A stretch of 42,587 nucleotides of DNA from Scenedesmus sp. ARA3 (GCA_004335835.1 RWJK01001269.1:8779-51365), one strand, 5' to 3'. Counted from the stretch's first letter, positions 1 to 11,381 are shown. Notes: a model not told the origin generated them from the sequence alone. Made by a program: numbers and translations.

Positions 1-126
1 CAGATGCGCAGCATGCAGGTGCAGATGCGCAGCATGCAGGTGCAGATGCGCAGCATGCAGGTGCAGATGCGCAGCATGCATGTGCAGATGCGCAGCATGC
101 AGATGCAGATGCTTTGCATGCGGTTG
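1..126. repeat. 21-bp tandem repeat, about 6 copies
   Basis: The unit reads cagatgcgcagcatgcaggtg. It is near-perfect in units starting at 1, 22, 43, 64 and 85, with a diverged sixth unit from 106. The array probably extends off the left edge. It lies in what should be an intron upstream of the first visible M43 protease exon. Confidence 0.9.
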
Positions 127-281
127 CATAGTACGCCATAGCTCCCTCTGCTTCATCCCAGCAAACGCCAAGAAAAGCAACTCCTGCGTGTGTTTCATGC
201 CTCTCTTGCTACACTCTGATTACTGCACCATCAAGACTCCTTCATCAACACACATCCGCACTGCCGCTGCGCCCGCCACAG

Positions 282-1773
282 GTTTTGAACTCAGCGTTCA
301 ACAGGCACGGCTTCACCTTCACCCTTGCTGGCGCGCAAACATACCGCGCAGCGTCCCAGTCCCTCTACAACGCAGGCCCCGGCAGTGCGGCGGAATTTGA
401 AATCAAGCGACAGCTGCGCATGGGGGGTGCAACAGACCTCAACATCTTTACATGGGCTCCAGGCGATGGCCTTTTGGGCTGGGCAACATTCCCATGGGAT
501 TATAAGATTGGAAGTCCAAGTTCTGCGCTTGATGGGGTGGTGGTGCGCACTGCAACACTGCCTGGAGGCACTGCAAGGGACTACAATCTTGGCTACACTG
601 TGGTGCATGAGGTGCGTGCGGGTGGATGACAGTGCAGTTCAGACAGCCATCAGCGTCAGGGTCCAGCCGCGCAGTGCGACTTGCACAATTGTGTGCATGA
701 ATATAGGTGCAGCAGCTACACTGTTAGCAGATCGACAGCTGTGCGATGAAGGCATTGCTGCCAGGACCGGTGCATGAACTGGGTGCGGCACAGCGGTACA
801 AAGTGACGCGCTTGCAGACGCAGCTCAAATAACACCTGCAGCTAAAAGTGCACGGTATGCGGCTACAATCACAGCACTCATTTTGCTTGTGAAATTGCTA
901 GTGCAAGCCTCCTATTCCCACACGTTATCACAAGCGAATCACCCAACTGCCGCCTGCTGTCATGCTATCTGCAGGTTGGCCACTGGCTAGGTGAGTTCAG
1001 CAGTTGCAGCGTTGATCGTGCTTCCGTGCATGGTGATGCAGCCGTTGCCACCCAGCAGAACTGACTTACTACACGAGGTCCAACTGCAGTATTCCTTTGA
1101 GACACTGCTGCTTCACTTCATTTGACCTGTGTCAACCGGCAGCCGCTTAGCGCCTATGAGTATCATTCCAACGCCCACAGCCGTTGCCAGCGCTCTTCCA
1201 AATCATATTCTTCCAGTCAACCACTGTGTGCTTGTTGACATGCTTCCGCACCTGCAGGGCTCTATCACACCTTCACAAATGGCTGCAACTGGGGCGGTGA
1301 TCAGATTGACGACACACCTGCAGAGGCATCAGCAGCATCTGGGTGCCCGCTGTGGCGGGACAGCTGCCCAGGGGACGGCCGGAGGGACCCGGTGCAGAAT
1401 TACATGGACTACTCCTTTGACAGGTACGGCTTGATTGGTGACTGGATGAGGTGGTAAGGGAAGGCCGGTGGGCCTGGTGCAGAACTACATGGCTTACTCC
1501 TTTGACATGTGGGTAGGGGCATAAACAGGACACACACCCAGACCATCATCATGTTAATGTATTGGTGTTTTATTGATCAACAAGTGAACATTATGCAAAT
1601 GCATGGATGAAGACACTCGAGGCACATGACGAACCCTTAGGGTGACGTTTGGTGTGCTGCCTTGCGCATGCCTGCCTGCTTCTTGCACCTGCAGCTGCAT
1701 GAACCAGTTCACTGCTGGCCAGCGCGCACGCATGTGGAGCGCGTGGGACGCCTACCGCCAAGAGAAGCGGTGA
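282..1773 (+). CDS. M43 pappalysin-like zinc metalloprotease, 5'-partial
   Basis: Four exons join in frame: 282-611, 975-990, 1258-1423 and 1695-1773, giving 196 residues and a TGA stop. The first coding exon, which carries the signal peptide in the downstream paralog, lies off the left edge. Joining the exons yields the zinc motif HEVGHWLGLYH (HExxHxxGxxH), split over three exons with a 16-nt micro-exon at 975-990. A Cys-rich segment follows, with DDTP and the Met-turn NYMDYSFDSCM, then the family's usual C-terminal segment ending QEKR. These are hallmarks of M43 (pappalysin/MEP1-like) endopeptidases, which are secreted and cleave extracellular proteins. The protein aligns end to end with the gene at 4902-7740, so the pair is a tandem duplication. 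Intron positions differ: this copy lacks the intron after PG but has one inside the HExxH region. It appears intact; the substrate is unknown. Confidence 0.85.
1374..1512 (+). repeat. Tandem copy of exon 3' end and donor (M43 copy 1)
   Basis: The end of the exon 1258-1423 (ggccgg...cagaattacatgg...tttgacag) is repeated about 86 bp downstream, at roughly 1460-1510. There it reads cagaactacatggcttac and ends in tttgacat followed by gtgggt. The copy lies in the intron before the last exon. It is a donor-side exon fragment, because the real exon at 1423 joins the final exon in the right phase. Confidence 0.75.
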
Positions 1774-3286
1774 ATGCTGCTGCTCCTGCTGCGCACACAA
1801 GGTCCTCGGGCACAGCGACATCCTGCTTTGCTGGAGGTCTAAGGTCAAACCTCAGGGCGTTGCGGTGCACAGCTGCTCATCAAGGCCAGACAGATGTGCA
1901 GCCGGACACACGAGCAGCTTTGCAGCAGCATCAGCAGCAGCAGAAATTCACAGCAAGATTCATTCATCGCAGGAAGAGGACAGCAGCACTTGCATACACA
2001 ACGCAGAACTTCACAGGAGTGAGAAGCCCTGCATGCTGGTTGGTGCAGCGGCAGGCGCAAGGCACTTGCAATGCAGAGCACTGCGTGCATTGCATGCCTG
2101 TAGAAGCATGTCGGGCGCACAATAGCTGTGTGGAGGCTGTAGTTCTGCATGCACAGCAGATGTTTCATACATGATTATGCTTGACCTTATCAAGCAAATA
2201 ACTGGGGCGGCGCTTCTCTTTTCCTGTGCATAATGCACAGTACGCCACTCATTGCTTGCACCCTTGCACCTGGAGTTTTGAGCAGCAACATGGCATCAAG
2301 CCATAACCAGCAGGTATGCAGGTGCCTGAGTGACAATGCACATGATGGCATCGGCGCAGCAACTGCATAAAAGTATATGCTTTGCGTGCATCATTGTTGA
2401 TGTTCAGCTGTACAGTTGAGCATGGTGGGGATCCGTATATACATGCCAAAAACGTGCCGCGCGATGCATGTGCATGTCATCCAAACCATTCTACAGACTT
2501 ATTACCGCTCCGGTGTCAGGCTGTGAAGGCTTGCCACATGTGCGCGGATAAGCATCAGGAGTGCAGAGCGAAGTTTGCAGTAGCTTAACTGCATGCATGA
2601 ACCCTGGATACTGAACGGAGTACACACAACTGCTCTGCAGTGTCGGGGTGCGGCAGTGTCGCTTCCATGATAGTGTATGGCGCAGGCTGCTTACGCACCA
2701 TCAGCATACAATGGAAGAGAGTTGTGAACCCAACTCAAACGCCAGCCGCAGCAATGCAGCTGCCATTCAAAGGCATGCTTTTGCACTGAGGGCATTTTGG
2801 CTATCAAGTTTATCATACGGTATATGTGCACTCCCTGCATTCCTTGTCACATTCCTGCAGATTGATGTTGATTCTGCTGCTTCTTGCCATGCAACGTACG
2901 CCAGCTGTTACAGGCGCCGGCGTCAGCAGATCATGCTGAAGCAGCCAATAGATGGCATCTACAACCTTTTGGGAAGCGTGGCCTTGCATAAGCTGTTCAG
3001 AAGAAGATGGTTGACGCTGCAGCTGGCAGGATTCAATCAGCAATGGCTGCTTATGTGCATTGGTAAACTAATGCACTGCAATGGCATTTTTGAGCTGCTG
3101 CCACTAGCGGCTAGCCGGGGGTGCCGTGCCTATACACAGGGGCAACCTCTGCATCGCCTGCTGCCTTGGGGCGATACCTCTGTAAATTCGTTCAGTGACA
3201 CGCTGCAGTCAGATGCGTTTCATGTTACTTGATGACGTTAGAAATGACAAAAAAAACTTGTGCTGGCTAACATGCAGGGTAAATAA

Positions 3287-3355
3287 GACGATTCTAGGCA
3301 TGGTAAAAGCATAGCTGCGCACCTTCAAGCAATGTTGGTCCAGAAACCCCCCGCC
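3287..3355 (+). repeat. Dispersed repeat, copy 1
   Basis: The shared core is gacgattctaggcatgg, then agctgcgcaccttcaag and a ccagaa..cc..cgcc end. Related copies lie at 6881-6971 and 8087-8128, near the second protease gene. The family is unknown. Confidence 0.55.
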
Positions 3356-3509
3356 CTGGGGCTCCTGGCGCTCCGAGTGGGCTGAGCATGCAGGCACAGC
3401 AGTCCAGTAGCAGGCCCTGAGGGTGTTTGCTCAGGCGTTTCATGAATCGTTGTCTTTCCAGTCCTAGCCAGTCGAGGATATCGACGCACATTTCAATGAG
3501 AGTGCGCAG

Positions 3510-3582
3510 GATGTCTACATGCTTACATGCCTTGATGTCTAGATGCTTACATGCCTTGATGTCTAGATGCTTACATGCCTTG
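3510..3582. repeat. 24-bp tandem repeat, 3 copies
   Basis: The unit gatgtctagatgcttacatg plus cctt starts at 3510, 3534 and 3558. It is an intergenic minisatellite. Confidence 0.9.
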
Positions 3583-4712
3583 TGCAAACTCTCTGTGAAC
3601 AGCACTGCATGCTGCACGAGGGTGGATGCATGCTGGAGCACCGCGCGTTGTTGTGACAATCATTGCAGTATGATGCTGCAGCAGGTGAAGGGTGAGAAGA
3701 GTGCTGCTCTGGCCTTCACTAACTCGCCATACGGTAGCTGTAAACACACTGGTGTAGCGCTGCAGCTGCTCACATCTCAGCTCTGCGCGTGGGTACTGCT
3801 GGTGACGGATTACCACACACTGCCACCTCCGCACGCCCGGCGGGGAAACAACACTGTACACAGCAACACGAACGCCGCTTTTCAAACCATCAAACACACT
3901 TCATACGTTGGTCAGGTTGTTTCAGCCGATACGAAACCTACCCTACCCTCCTCAACATGGACGTGAGACCAGCTATCCGAAACCGGGAGAGCCTGAGGCC
4001 GAGTACAGCCATCTAACTGCTTACTTTCACTACAGAAACTGTTTCCATGGTCCTTGTAGTGCCGTATGTGCGACTCCAAGATGCCGGGCCGCACTTGTCA
4101 TGTCTCTCTTCTACTTGCAAGTCAATAACGGTGTCTACATGCTTCCCGGACACTTCGATCCTTCTCGTACATCTTTTATAGTGTAATGATTGACATTTGC
4201 CGCCAATTGAACGCCAAATACACACGGCTTCGTATTGGACGCATCAGCTCCTGCAAGCAAGGTCCTACTGCGCCGGCGAAAGCACACAATTTTTGAATTT
4301 TGTCGCGTAGCTGGTTTTATTCTGGCGCAACGGGCGCGGCAGCAGGTGGGTGTTAGGCACGGGGCATGCAGCAGCAGACGATTTACGCGCCGCGTGTGAA
4401 ACTTCAGCTGCAGCTGTTTCTAAAGCACTGCAAGGCTTCGTGTGCGATTAAGTCAAGCTGCATCTGATATGCAACCTGCCAGCAGCATGCCCTCATGGCA
4501 TGGCCGTTGGCATGGCATGCACACATGCTGCTGCACATCAGGCCGCAACTTGCCGCGGACTCTGCTTCAATGAGAGCATGAAGAGCTCAGAATGGATTGA
4601 TACAACGTATTTTAGCACTGTATGGGCGCCAGAAGTCCCTAGCCCGCTGTCACCTGCATGATTGGTGTTTGCAATGACACTGTCATTGCAGCATGGCATG
4701 CTTGACTTGTAT

Positions 4713-4732
4713 CCCCGTGGAAGTCCACGGGG
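4713..4732 (+). promoter_or_regulatory. Perfect 9-bp hairpin upstream of M43 copy 2
   Basis: ccccgtgga and tccacgggg form a perfect 9-bp stem with a 2-nt spacer, so as drawn the loop must open by at least one pair. It lies about 170 bp before the start codon at 4902, probably in the 5' UTR or promoter. The GC-rich stem could act in RNA or as a palindromic protein-binding site; its function is not known. Confidence 0.4.
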
Positions 4733-4901
4733 TTGAAGAACCCTGTCACATGCTTGACAAGCATTGCTTGTGCCCTGTCTGCTACTGCAGGTTCATCCCA
4801 TCCTCAGCCTCAAGCAACAGGACAGCTTCGTCACCCATTACTCATCAAACCCATCAGCTGTTCCAGCTGACTGCTGCTTCCAGCAGCAGCAAGCAGGCAA
4901 C

Positions 4902-7740
4902 ATGCCCAATCAGCATTGCTCAGGATGGGGCCTGGTCATGGCAGTGTGGGTCAGTAGCTTGCTCATCGCTGGCCATGCAGTAGCTGCTCACAGAAGCCAC
5001 CATCACCATCGCATTGCCAAGCACTTGAAGTCTTCCCGCAGGCTGCAGCAGCAAGAAGTGCCAGCAGCAGCAGGCGCAGTGGCAGCAGATGCCTCCATCG
5101 CAGATGTCGGCGCTGCTCCCCCTGTAACCGATCTACAAGCTGCCGCTAACGCGCTGCTCGAGACAGCCGAACCCATCCCTGATCCCCCGGCAACCCGCAA
5201 CACCTCAAAGAAAGCAAAAGCAAGGGCAGCAGCATTTGCAGACACAGAAGTAGAGCCTGCAGGAGGATGGCAGCGCTGTGCAGCAGAAGCCGGCAGCCGC
5301 AGCAAGAGGGCACAGACTGAGCGCCGCTTTCAGAAGATGGTGGCAGCTATGGCAGCATCACCAGATGGCATTGTTGGAATAGCAGCAGAAGCCATGCGCG
5401 ACATCCAGGTGTATATGCATGTTATAACACTCAACAGGACGGCTGGCATGGTCTACAGGGACCAGGTGGACGCCCAGATGCGGGTGAGTTACGTTATTAA
5501 CATCACCATGTTATTGATAGCGTAACTGACAATGTTTCTTGTGACGTTGGATGGCCTAAGCTTCGAGGCATCGCTCCCAGTTGGCGGCAAACATGTGCGC
5601 TCACTTCCTGTCACAAATCACATCCCTTGCCTATGCAGGTGCTCAACAGGGCTTACAATAAGTGGGGCTTCTCCTTCACACTCGCAAAGGCAACCATGTA
5701 CAGCACCACCTCAAAAGCACTATATACAGCCAGCCCAGGCCTGCAGCCCACATCGCCAGAGTCAGTTATGAAGAAGACGCTCAGGCAGGGCGGTGCAGCC
5801 ACGCTGAACATCTACGCATGGGCTCTGGGGCAGTCCCTGCTGGGCTGGGCCACTTTTCCCTGGGACTATGCGGCTGGCACGGCTGCTAAGTATGATGGCG
5901 TGGTGATCAGGGCCTCCTCTATGCCCGGAGGTAAGCAGCTTTGTGATTGAGTCAAAAGACACGAAGCAACAGCACGCAGAGAACAGTGATGTCTCCAAAT
6001 AGTCGCTCTTGCTGCAATGCAGCAATAGACGATGCATCAGTGTTTATGATCGCACACAGCTCAGCTTCACATGTGTTGTATGTGCTGGCGTGCAGGCACA
6101 AGCGAGAACTACAACCTTGGAGACACTGCAACACACGAGATCGGTCACTGGCTTGGCCTGGTGGGTGCCTTGGGTAGCTGCACCTGCCTGCTGATCATTG
6201 CCATCAGCATTGTGTAGGATTGTCAAGTCACGGGACTTGGGGCGTTCCGATATAGAACCTTGCCTGCTCGTATTCAAGAGCTTGACAGCCACCGCCAGCA
6301 GCAGCAGCAGCAGCAGCCGATATGCAATCGCACGGCACACTACACTCTTTTGCTGCACTTATTCTGACGCTGCGATTGTCTGCCCTGCTGCTCACACGCA
6401 TGTACGACGTCCCTTTTCTCTACAGTACCACACCTTCCAGGTGAGCCTTGCATCAGCTGAGGAGCATGCAGCGGCCTATGCAACCAGGACAGAAATGTCG
6501 CAGGGCCCAGCAATGGTTGTTGTTGGCAGCAGAAGTTAACATTTCATTTTGCATTGCAAAATGCATAAACAGCTGCACAGGCATGCAGCTTGCAGTGTTG
6601 GACAAGCTCATCAGTAGAGTGCACACCGTGCTCATTGCTTGTCATAGCACACAACACCCAGAGTCGTGGGTGTTTATATCTCACAGTGTCAATGCCACCC
6701 ACTTTTCCGCTGCCTGCATGTATTGCAGGATGGCTGTTCAGGTGCCGGTGACAGTGTTGATGACACGCCTGCAGAGGCCTCCGCTGCCATTGGCTGCCCT
6801 AAGGCCCGTGACAGCTGCCCGCAGCTGCCAGGAGCAGACCCAATAACGAACTTCATGGTGAGCTAGGGTTGAAGTAAAATGACGAATTCTAGACAAAGCC
6901 AGGATCTCAAAGGACGCTGGTCATGCACAGCTGCGCACCTTCAAGAAATGCTGAGCCAGAAGACCCTCGCCAATGAAGTTTGGCGTCTTCCTCCAGCTGG
7001 CTTATTAAACAGCAAGCAGCATGTGATGTTCTGCTGTACACAGACACCGCAGAGCATGAGTTGTAGGGGTGGTTGTAGGCTGTGGCTGCAAGGCGATTGC
7101 TGCGTAACATGGGTGGCAGCTGCACTGCGTCTGCAGTAGTGATGTCTTGCTTGTCCAGCAGTGCTGTTGCAAATGACCACACACTGATACAACCTGCTCT
7201 TCCTGCGCTGCCCTTTGTAATGTCTGCATCCCTGTTGCTCTGCTTCCAACAGGACTACTCCTATGATAGGTGAGAAGCAGCGCTGTGTCGCCTGCAGGTG
7301 CTGCACTGCCTGGCAAGCAGTCACAGGGGTAGAGCATTGCGTGCTGCAGTCAGCTGTCACAGAATGCCGGCCCACCACACACTTGCATGCTGTTGTGTAT
7401 CACTGTTGCATGTCTTTTGCTTGTTGCCAGTTCAATCACACGTCCTGCTTGTCATCAATGCCAGCAACAGACAAAAAAACTACGTGCAGCTTCATCAGCA
7501 GTGCTTCACTCACCATCCAGTGCTTGCTGCATGCTCAATCATTTAACCTCCATGCTGCAGCAGCCTCGGTAGCTCCACTCACCTCTCGAGCCTTCTGCAC
7601 GCCTGACAGCTGCTGACCCTGCCGCTGACCATCTGCTGCTGCATGTTGTTCCTGCTTGCCGCAGTTGCATGGAGACGTTCACGCCAGGCCAAGGTCAGCG
7701 CATGCGGCTGCATTGGGCCACATACCGCGCAGGAAGATAG
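4902..7740 (+). CDS. Secreted M43 pappalysin-like zinc metalloprotease
   Basis: Seven exons (4902-5483, 5639-5930, 6096-6160, 6426-6440, 6729-6857, 7253-7269, 7665-7740) give 391 residues. I chose the ATG at 4902 because it starts a signal peptide ([13 protein letters not shown]) followed by a His-rich stretch; ATG 4938 is an alternative. Residues about 30-190 are an Ala/Lys-rich propeptide-like region. The catalytic domain follows, with H305-E306-x-x-H309 and the third zinc ligand H315, which sits on a 15-nt micro-exon (Tyr-His-Thr-Phe-Gln). The Met-turn M361 begins MDYSYDSCM, completed by a 17-nt micro-exon. M43 enzymes are zinc endopeptidases that act outside the cell; cell-wall or matrix turnover is plausible but inferred. 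It is a paralog of 282-1773 with all key residues kept. The propeptide assignment is inference. Confidence 0.88.
6881..6971 (+). repeat. Dispersed repeat, copy 2
   Basis: It reads gacgaattctaga, a roughly 25-bp insertion relative to copy 1, then agctgcgcaccttcaag and ccagaagaccctcgcc. It lies inside an intron of the M43 gene at 4902-7740. Confidence 0.55.
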
Positions 7741-8081
7741 TGTTACAATAGTGTTTTAACAGTGTTACAATATGGTCAACATGACAAGCCGCTGCTGGCT
7801 GCTGCAGCTAGCAGGCACATTCAGCGACAGCAGTTGTGCTGCTGCTTGTAGCAGCAGCGTAGTGACAGCATGCAGATTGGCTGCCAGGCCACGTGTATGT
7901 GTATACGAGGCAGGTGCAAGGATAGTGCCGCCTGTGTACTGCGCTGGTTTATCAGGTACCTGAACCAGCCATGGCATCTGCTGGCTGCTGGATTGATGTA
8001 CTTATCACTTCTGTAGCTGCTGTGTAGTGGATGTATAGCACTTACTGAGCTGCTTGGGCATGATCATGCACGATTGACTGT

Positions 8082-8086
8082 TGTAA
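8082..8086 (+). terminator. Candidate TGTAA poly(A) signal, M43 copy 2
   Basis: TGTAA is the poly(A) signal favoured in chlorophycean algae. It occurs here 342 nt after the stop codon at 7740. Confidence 0.4.
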
Positions 8087-8128
8087 GATGACAGTTTTAA
8101 GCATGGCAAATGCACAACTCCGCACCTG
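8087..8128 (+). repeat. Dispersed repeat, copy 3
   Basis: gatgacagttttaagcatgg, caaatgcacaac and tccgcacc align with copy 1 at 3287-3355 with several mismatches. Its 3' part is lost. Confidence 0.4.
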
Positions 8129-8833
8129 TTGTATTCAGGCATAGGGGAAAGGCCAGCGTGCATTTCTGCAGAGCTTTGGATCTGTGCTCTGGCATTGTGA
8201 TCACAAGGATGATGTCGCACATGCATGTACATTGCGGCACATGCCGCATTGTGGCATTGCATTTTTGACAGCCGCCAGCATCTCTGGTGGATGCTGCGGC
8301 AGCACCAGTATGGGACTGTGTCATGTCACGTGACAATCAGGCGGGGTGTGCAGGACATGTGTTTGTTCCTCCACATGCATTGCTGGCAACAGCACAGCGC
8401 AGCCAGTGTTGAGTCACTGTGCTCAGTTCGAAAGCGTGTTCTCAGGCTGATATGAGCTCGTGCTGAACGAGTGTTGCCGCAAAACATGCGGCATGGTTGA
8501 TGCCCTTCAGGCTGTGGGACCTCCCACAATGTGTATGTCAACATTGCGGTTTGACAGGTCTACCTTTCCCACAGGGAGCATTACAGTGCTCTTTGTGCAG
8601 CAATTAGGCGCAATGGGAATGTGGGCATGTCATGTTAACATTGTGGCCATGACTCACATGAGCATGCATGTTACTGCAGTACCTGTTGTGAGCCAGTCTA
8701 CCAGTGCCACTAAGAGCACTACAGCACTCTACGTGTAGCAATCAGGCGCAATGCGGACTCCGCATCCTGCATTCAGATGCAGGCATGTTTTTTGGTGGTC
8801 ATGACTCATCTAAGTATGCATGGTTTGATGGTG

Positions 8834-9061
8834 CTGCAGTACCTGCCGCAGCATTTGCCTTGCATTATTGATGCACCAGGCATGATCATGGTCATGACCT
8901 GCTGAAATGGCACTGCAGTGCCTGCCGCAGCATTTGCCTTGCGTTATCGATGCACCAGGCATGATCATGGTCATGACCTGCTGAAATGGTACTGCAGTAC
9001 CTGCCGCAGCGTTTGCCTTGCGTTATCGATGCACCGGGCATGATCATGGTCATGACCTGCT
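8834..9061. repeat. 79-bp tandem repeat, 3 copies, with palindromes
   Basis: The landmark ctgcagt recurs at 8834, 8913 and 8992. Each unit contains the overlapping palindromes catgatcatg and ggtcatgacc (8881-8899, 8960-8978, 9039-9057). The array sits between two convergent genes. Confidence 0.9.
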
Positions 9062-9737
9062 CCTTTCAATGGTTGAAGCTCAGCCAGGTCTTGTACCTCA
9101 GTTGCACTGCCACAAATGCAGTTGCCCCGCTGGCCCCATGGGGCATTGGCAATGCGGCAAACGCCTGTTGACTGGTACTACGCAGATCTGTTCACTGGCA
9201 CGCCAGCGGCCGGTGTTGCGTCGTGTGTCAGCTGTAGGAGGTGACAGAGGCTGCAAATGTATTCATGGTACTGCCAAAGCAATAGCATTTACTCAGGTAA
9301 CATGAAGCTGCTTGTAACTCTGCTTTTGACTTGCTGTGTTGCTAGGATTCACGTGCTATTGCGTTTCTTTGCTTTCTACATGTCTGCTGCGGCAGCAGCC
9401 AGTGATGCCCCGCAGAGCTGCCGGCAGGCAGCTAGTGACCCAACAGCAATACCGCATTGCAATGTAGTGGCAGCAAGCTGCGGCCACCAAATGACTCATG
9501 ATCGGATCTTCTGTAGTGGATCTTCTCTAGCCCAGCATTACCCAATCAGGGTGGTGCTCAAAACCCGGTGCTCAAAACCTGGAAAGACACTTTGACTTGT
9601 TACACTTCAGCTACAAAATCCATGATCCAAACCAGCTACATCCGTCCTTCACAGCCCACACCGGCCTCCCGCACACATGTCTAGAACTCAGAAGCCGATA
9701 CAACACCCTGCGGCAAGCAGCATGGCAGCAAACGTGG

Positions 9738-9742
9738 TTACA
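9738..9742 (-). terminator. Candidate TGTAA poly(A) signal, L33
   Basis: TTACA on the plus strand reads TGTAA on the minus strand, about 415 nt after the L33 stop at 10156. A second TGTAA lies at 9600-9604 (-). Confidence 0.35.
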
Positions 9743-10155
9743 ATCAGAAGGTATATCATTTCAGTAGGTTGGAGTTGATGCACCTGGGAACAGCACACAT
9801 ATCTTGCCAGAATGAATGGTCTATGAACACACATGCTGTTGAAGCATGCACACTGCTGCATGAAGCAAGCAAAGCGCCTTTCTGCACGGCATTCCGTCAG
9901 CAAGCTCATAGCAGCTTAGCCTGGCAACCATCACTGGCCACGGCTGCCTAGAATTGCCTGACATGCAGCTGCACACAAGCTGCTTGAATATCCCCGCTTT
10001 CTTCCTTACGCAGTTGCTGCATGCAAGTACAGCCAGCTGCAACACAGCCCCCCTTTCAGCTCTACATGCTCGAAATGGATTACCCTGCCAGCCACGCAGC
10101 AACCTGCCAGCCTAGCAGCTGCCACTGCCACTCACCATCCGCTGCTGCCGCCCAT

Positions 10156-10351
10156 TTACTTGACCTCCCTGTGCACTGTGTACTTCTGCAAGTGGGGGTT
10201 GTACTTCTTGAGCTCCAGGCGCTCTGGTGTGTTCCTGCGGTTCTGCGAGCAGCAAAACCACCGCCGTGGCGAGCAGATATAGAGCACGTTTGACATTGAA
10301 CCGAACCAGGAGAGGCAGGCAGCGGGTAGAGAGGACGGCGTCAGCAAGGTG

Positions 10352-10383
<32 letters not shown>

Positions 10384-10961
10384 CCTCGTCTTGTAAGGAC
10401 CTGTGGGTGTCAGCTGTGTTGGGGTGCTGCACACTCAGGCTGCACCAGCAGCCACAGCTAGCACGCAAGCAACTGTAGCTGCCCTGAGGCTGGCGAAAAC
10501 TCATCACTGTTAACACGCAAGTATCGAAGTATGATGCTGCAGCAGCAGGGACTAATTGCCCAGGCCCTGCCAACAAGCGCTGCATAACTGCTGTGCAAGA
10601 GGCTGCTGCAGAGCTGCATGAAGCACGAAACTGTTGATGAAGTGTTGACATTCCAGGCATTTGCTTTGCTGTCACATTAGCACTGCTGACTGCTGCTGCC
10701 ACCGCTGCTGCTGCTGCTGCTGCTCCACCTGAAGCTGGTCCACACCTTCTGTGTGCAGTAGCGAGAGGGTGTAGCACCAATGCCACGGGCCTCTGTGCAC
10801 TCCAGGGTGACGATGATACGCACACCCTTCTTCTTCGCCATGGTCACCACGCTCCTGAAGCTGGTGGTGCTGGGGGCAGGAGCAGCAGCCACCCTGTAGC
10901 TCATGCGGTTGCCCAGCAGCGGGTTGCTGAGGGCACCTGCCTTCATGATAGAGGCCTGCAT
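10156..10961 (-). CDS. PRPL33: Plastid ribosomal protein L33 (bL33c), nuclear-encoded
   Basis: Two exons on the minus strand, 10961-10746 and 10242-10156, encode 100 residues. The intron runs 10745-10243 with GTGTGG...GCAG borders. Residues 1-40 are rich in Ala, Ser and Arg with no acidic residue, as expected for a chloroplast transit peptide. The mature protein begins [16 protein letters not shown], and exon 2 supplies [16 protein letters not shown], the conserved bL33 core. L33 is a small protein of the large ribosomal subunit near the E site. In land plants rpl33 is plastid-encoded, so a nuclear copy fits a green alga that moved it. The CxxC pairs that bind zinc in some bL33 proteins are absent: exon 2 has no cysteine, so this is a C-minus form. 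It is divergent from the ArsB-like gene, with about 420 bp between start codons. Confidence 0.93.
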
Positions 10962-11381
10962 GATTGCTGCTGGTTGCTGCGGTTGCTAGCGCGAATGCAA
11001 AAGCTGGCTGCTTGAGCAGTGAACTCGTGGCGGAATCGCTCTCGCCGGCTTCGAACACGCAACAACACCTCGCAGCACAAACAACAACGAAGAAAGCTTT
11101 AGTAACAGCAAAACGAAGCCAATGGACCTTCAAGCACAAAGCTGTCATTTCGCCCACCCCTTTCCAAGGGCTTAGCACCCCAAGTGCAGCAGCAGAAACC
11201 GTAGTATTTGTTTTGTAGAATAAAAAACAGAACATTCCGCTGGTGTGTGCTTACCTTGGTCAGAAAGATGCGAGAGTCCCTCCCAGCTTATGCCTCCCAG
11301 CTTACGCTGTTGCATCGCTAAAATGATGTCTGGTTTACATGTTGAAGTGTAACTGATGCAACTGAACAAGACGAACTGGTC
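10962..11381. promoter_or_regulatory. Shared divergent promoter region, L33 / ArsB-like permease
   Basis: This is the only space between two oppositely oriented start codons (10961 and 11382), so both promoters or 5' UTRs must lie here or further into UTR introns. A 12-bp direct repeat (cctcccagctta at 11279 and 11293) is present. No canonical TATA box stands out. On the minus strand, AAG|GTAAGC near 11255 is a consensus splice donor, so L33 may have a 5'-UTR intron; this is inference. Confidence 0.5.

Larger units (their letters stand above)
1774..4901. other. Intergenic region between the two M43 genes
   Basis: No recognisable gene was found on either strand. The longest open frame, about 2648-3232 (+), matches nothing I know and has no clear coding character. 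The region holds a 24-bp tandem repeat (3510-3582), one copy of a dispersed repeat (3287-3355) and a perfect hairpin (4713-4732). The part nearest 4901 should contain the promoter and 5' UTR of the second protease gene. Confidence 0.6.
7741..10155. other. Convergent intergenic region, M43 copy 2 to L33
   Basis: This lies between two 3' ends. I see no coding region that I recognise. It holds a candidate poly(A) signal for each flanking gene, a third copy of the dispersed repeat (8087-8128), a diverged duplication of about 137 bp (units near 8577 and 8714), and a 79-bp tandem array (8834-9061). Confidence 0.6.

Noticed and set aside
2648..3232. 194-codon open frame in the intergenic region
   Set aside because: No recognisable domain, no splice or start context, and rival frames of similar size on both strands.
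10112..11235. Overlapping minus-strand frames around L33
   Set aside because: They are other-frame readings of the L33 exons and intron. Only the spliced 100-residue product matches bL33.
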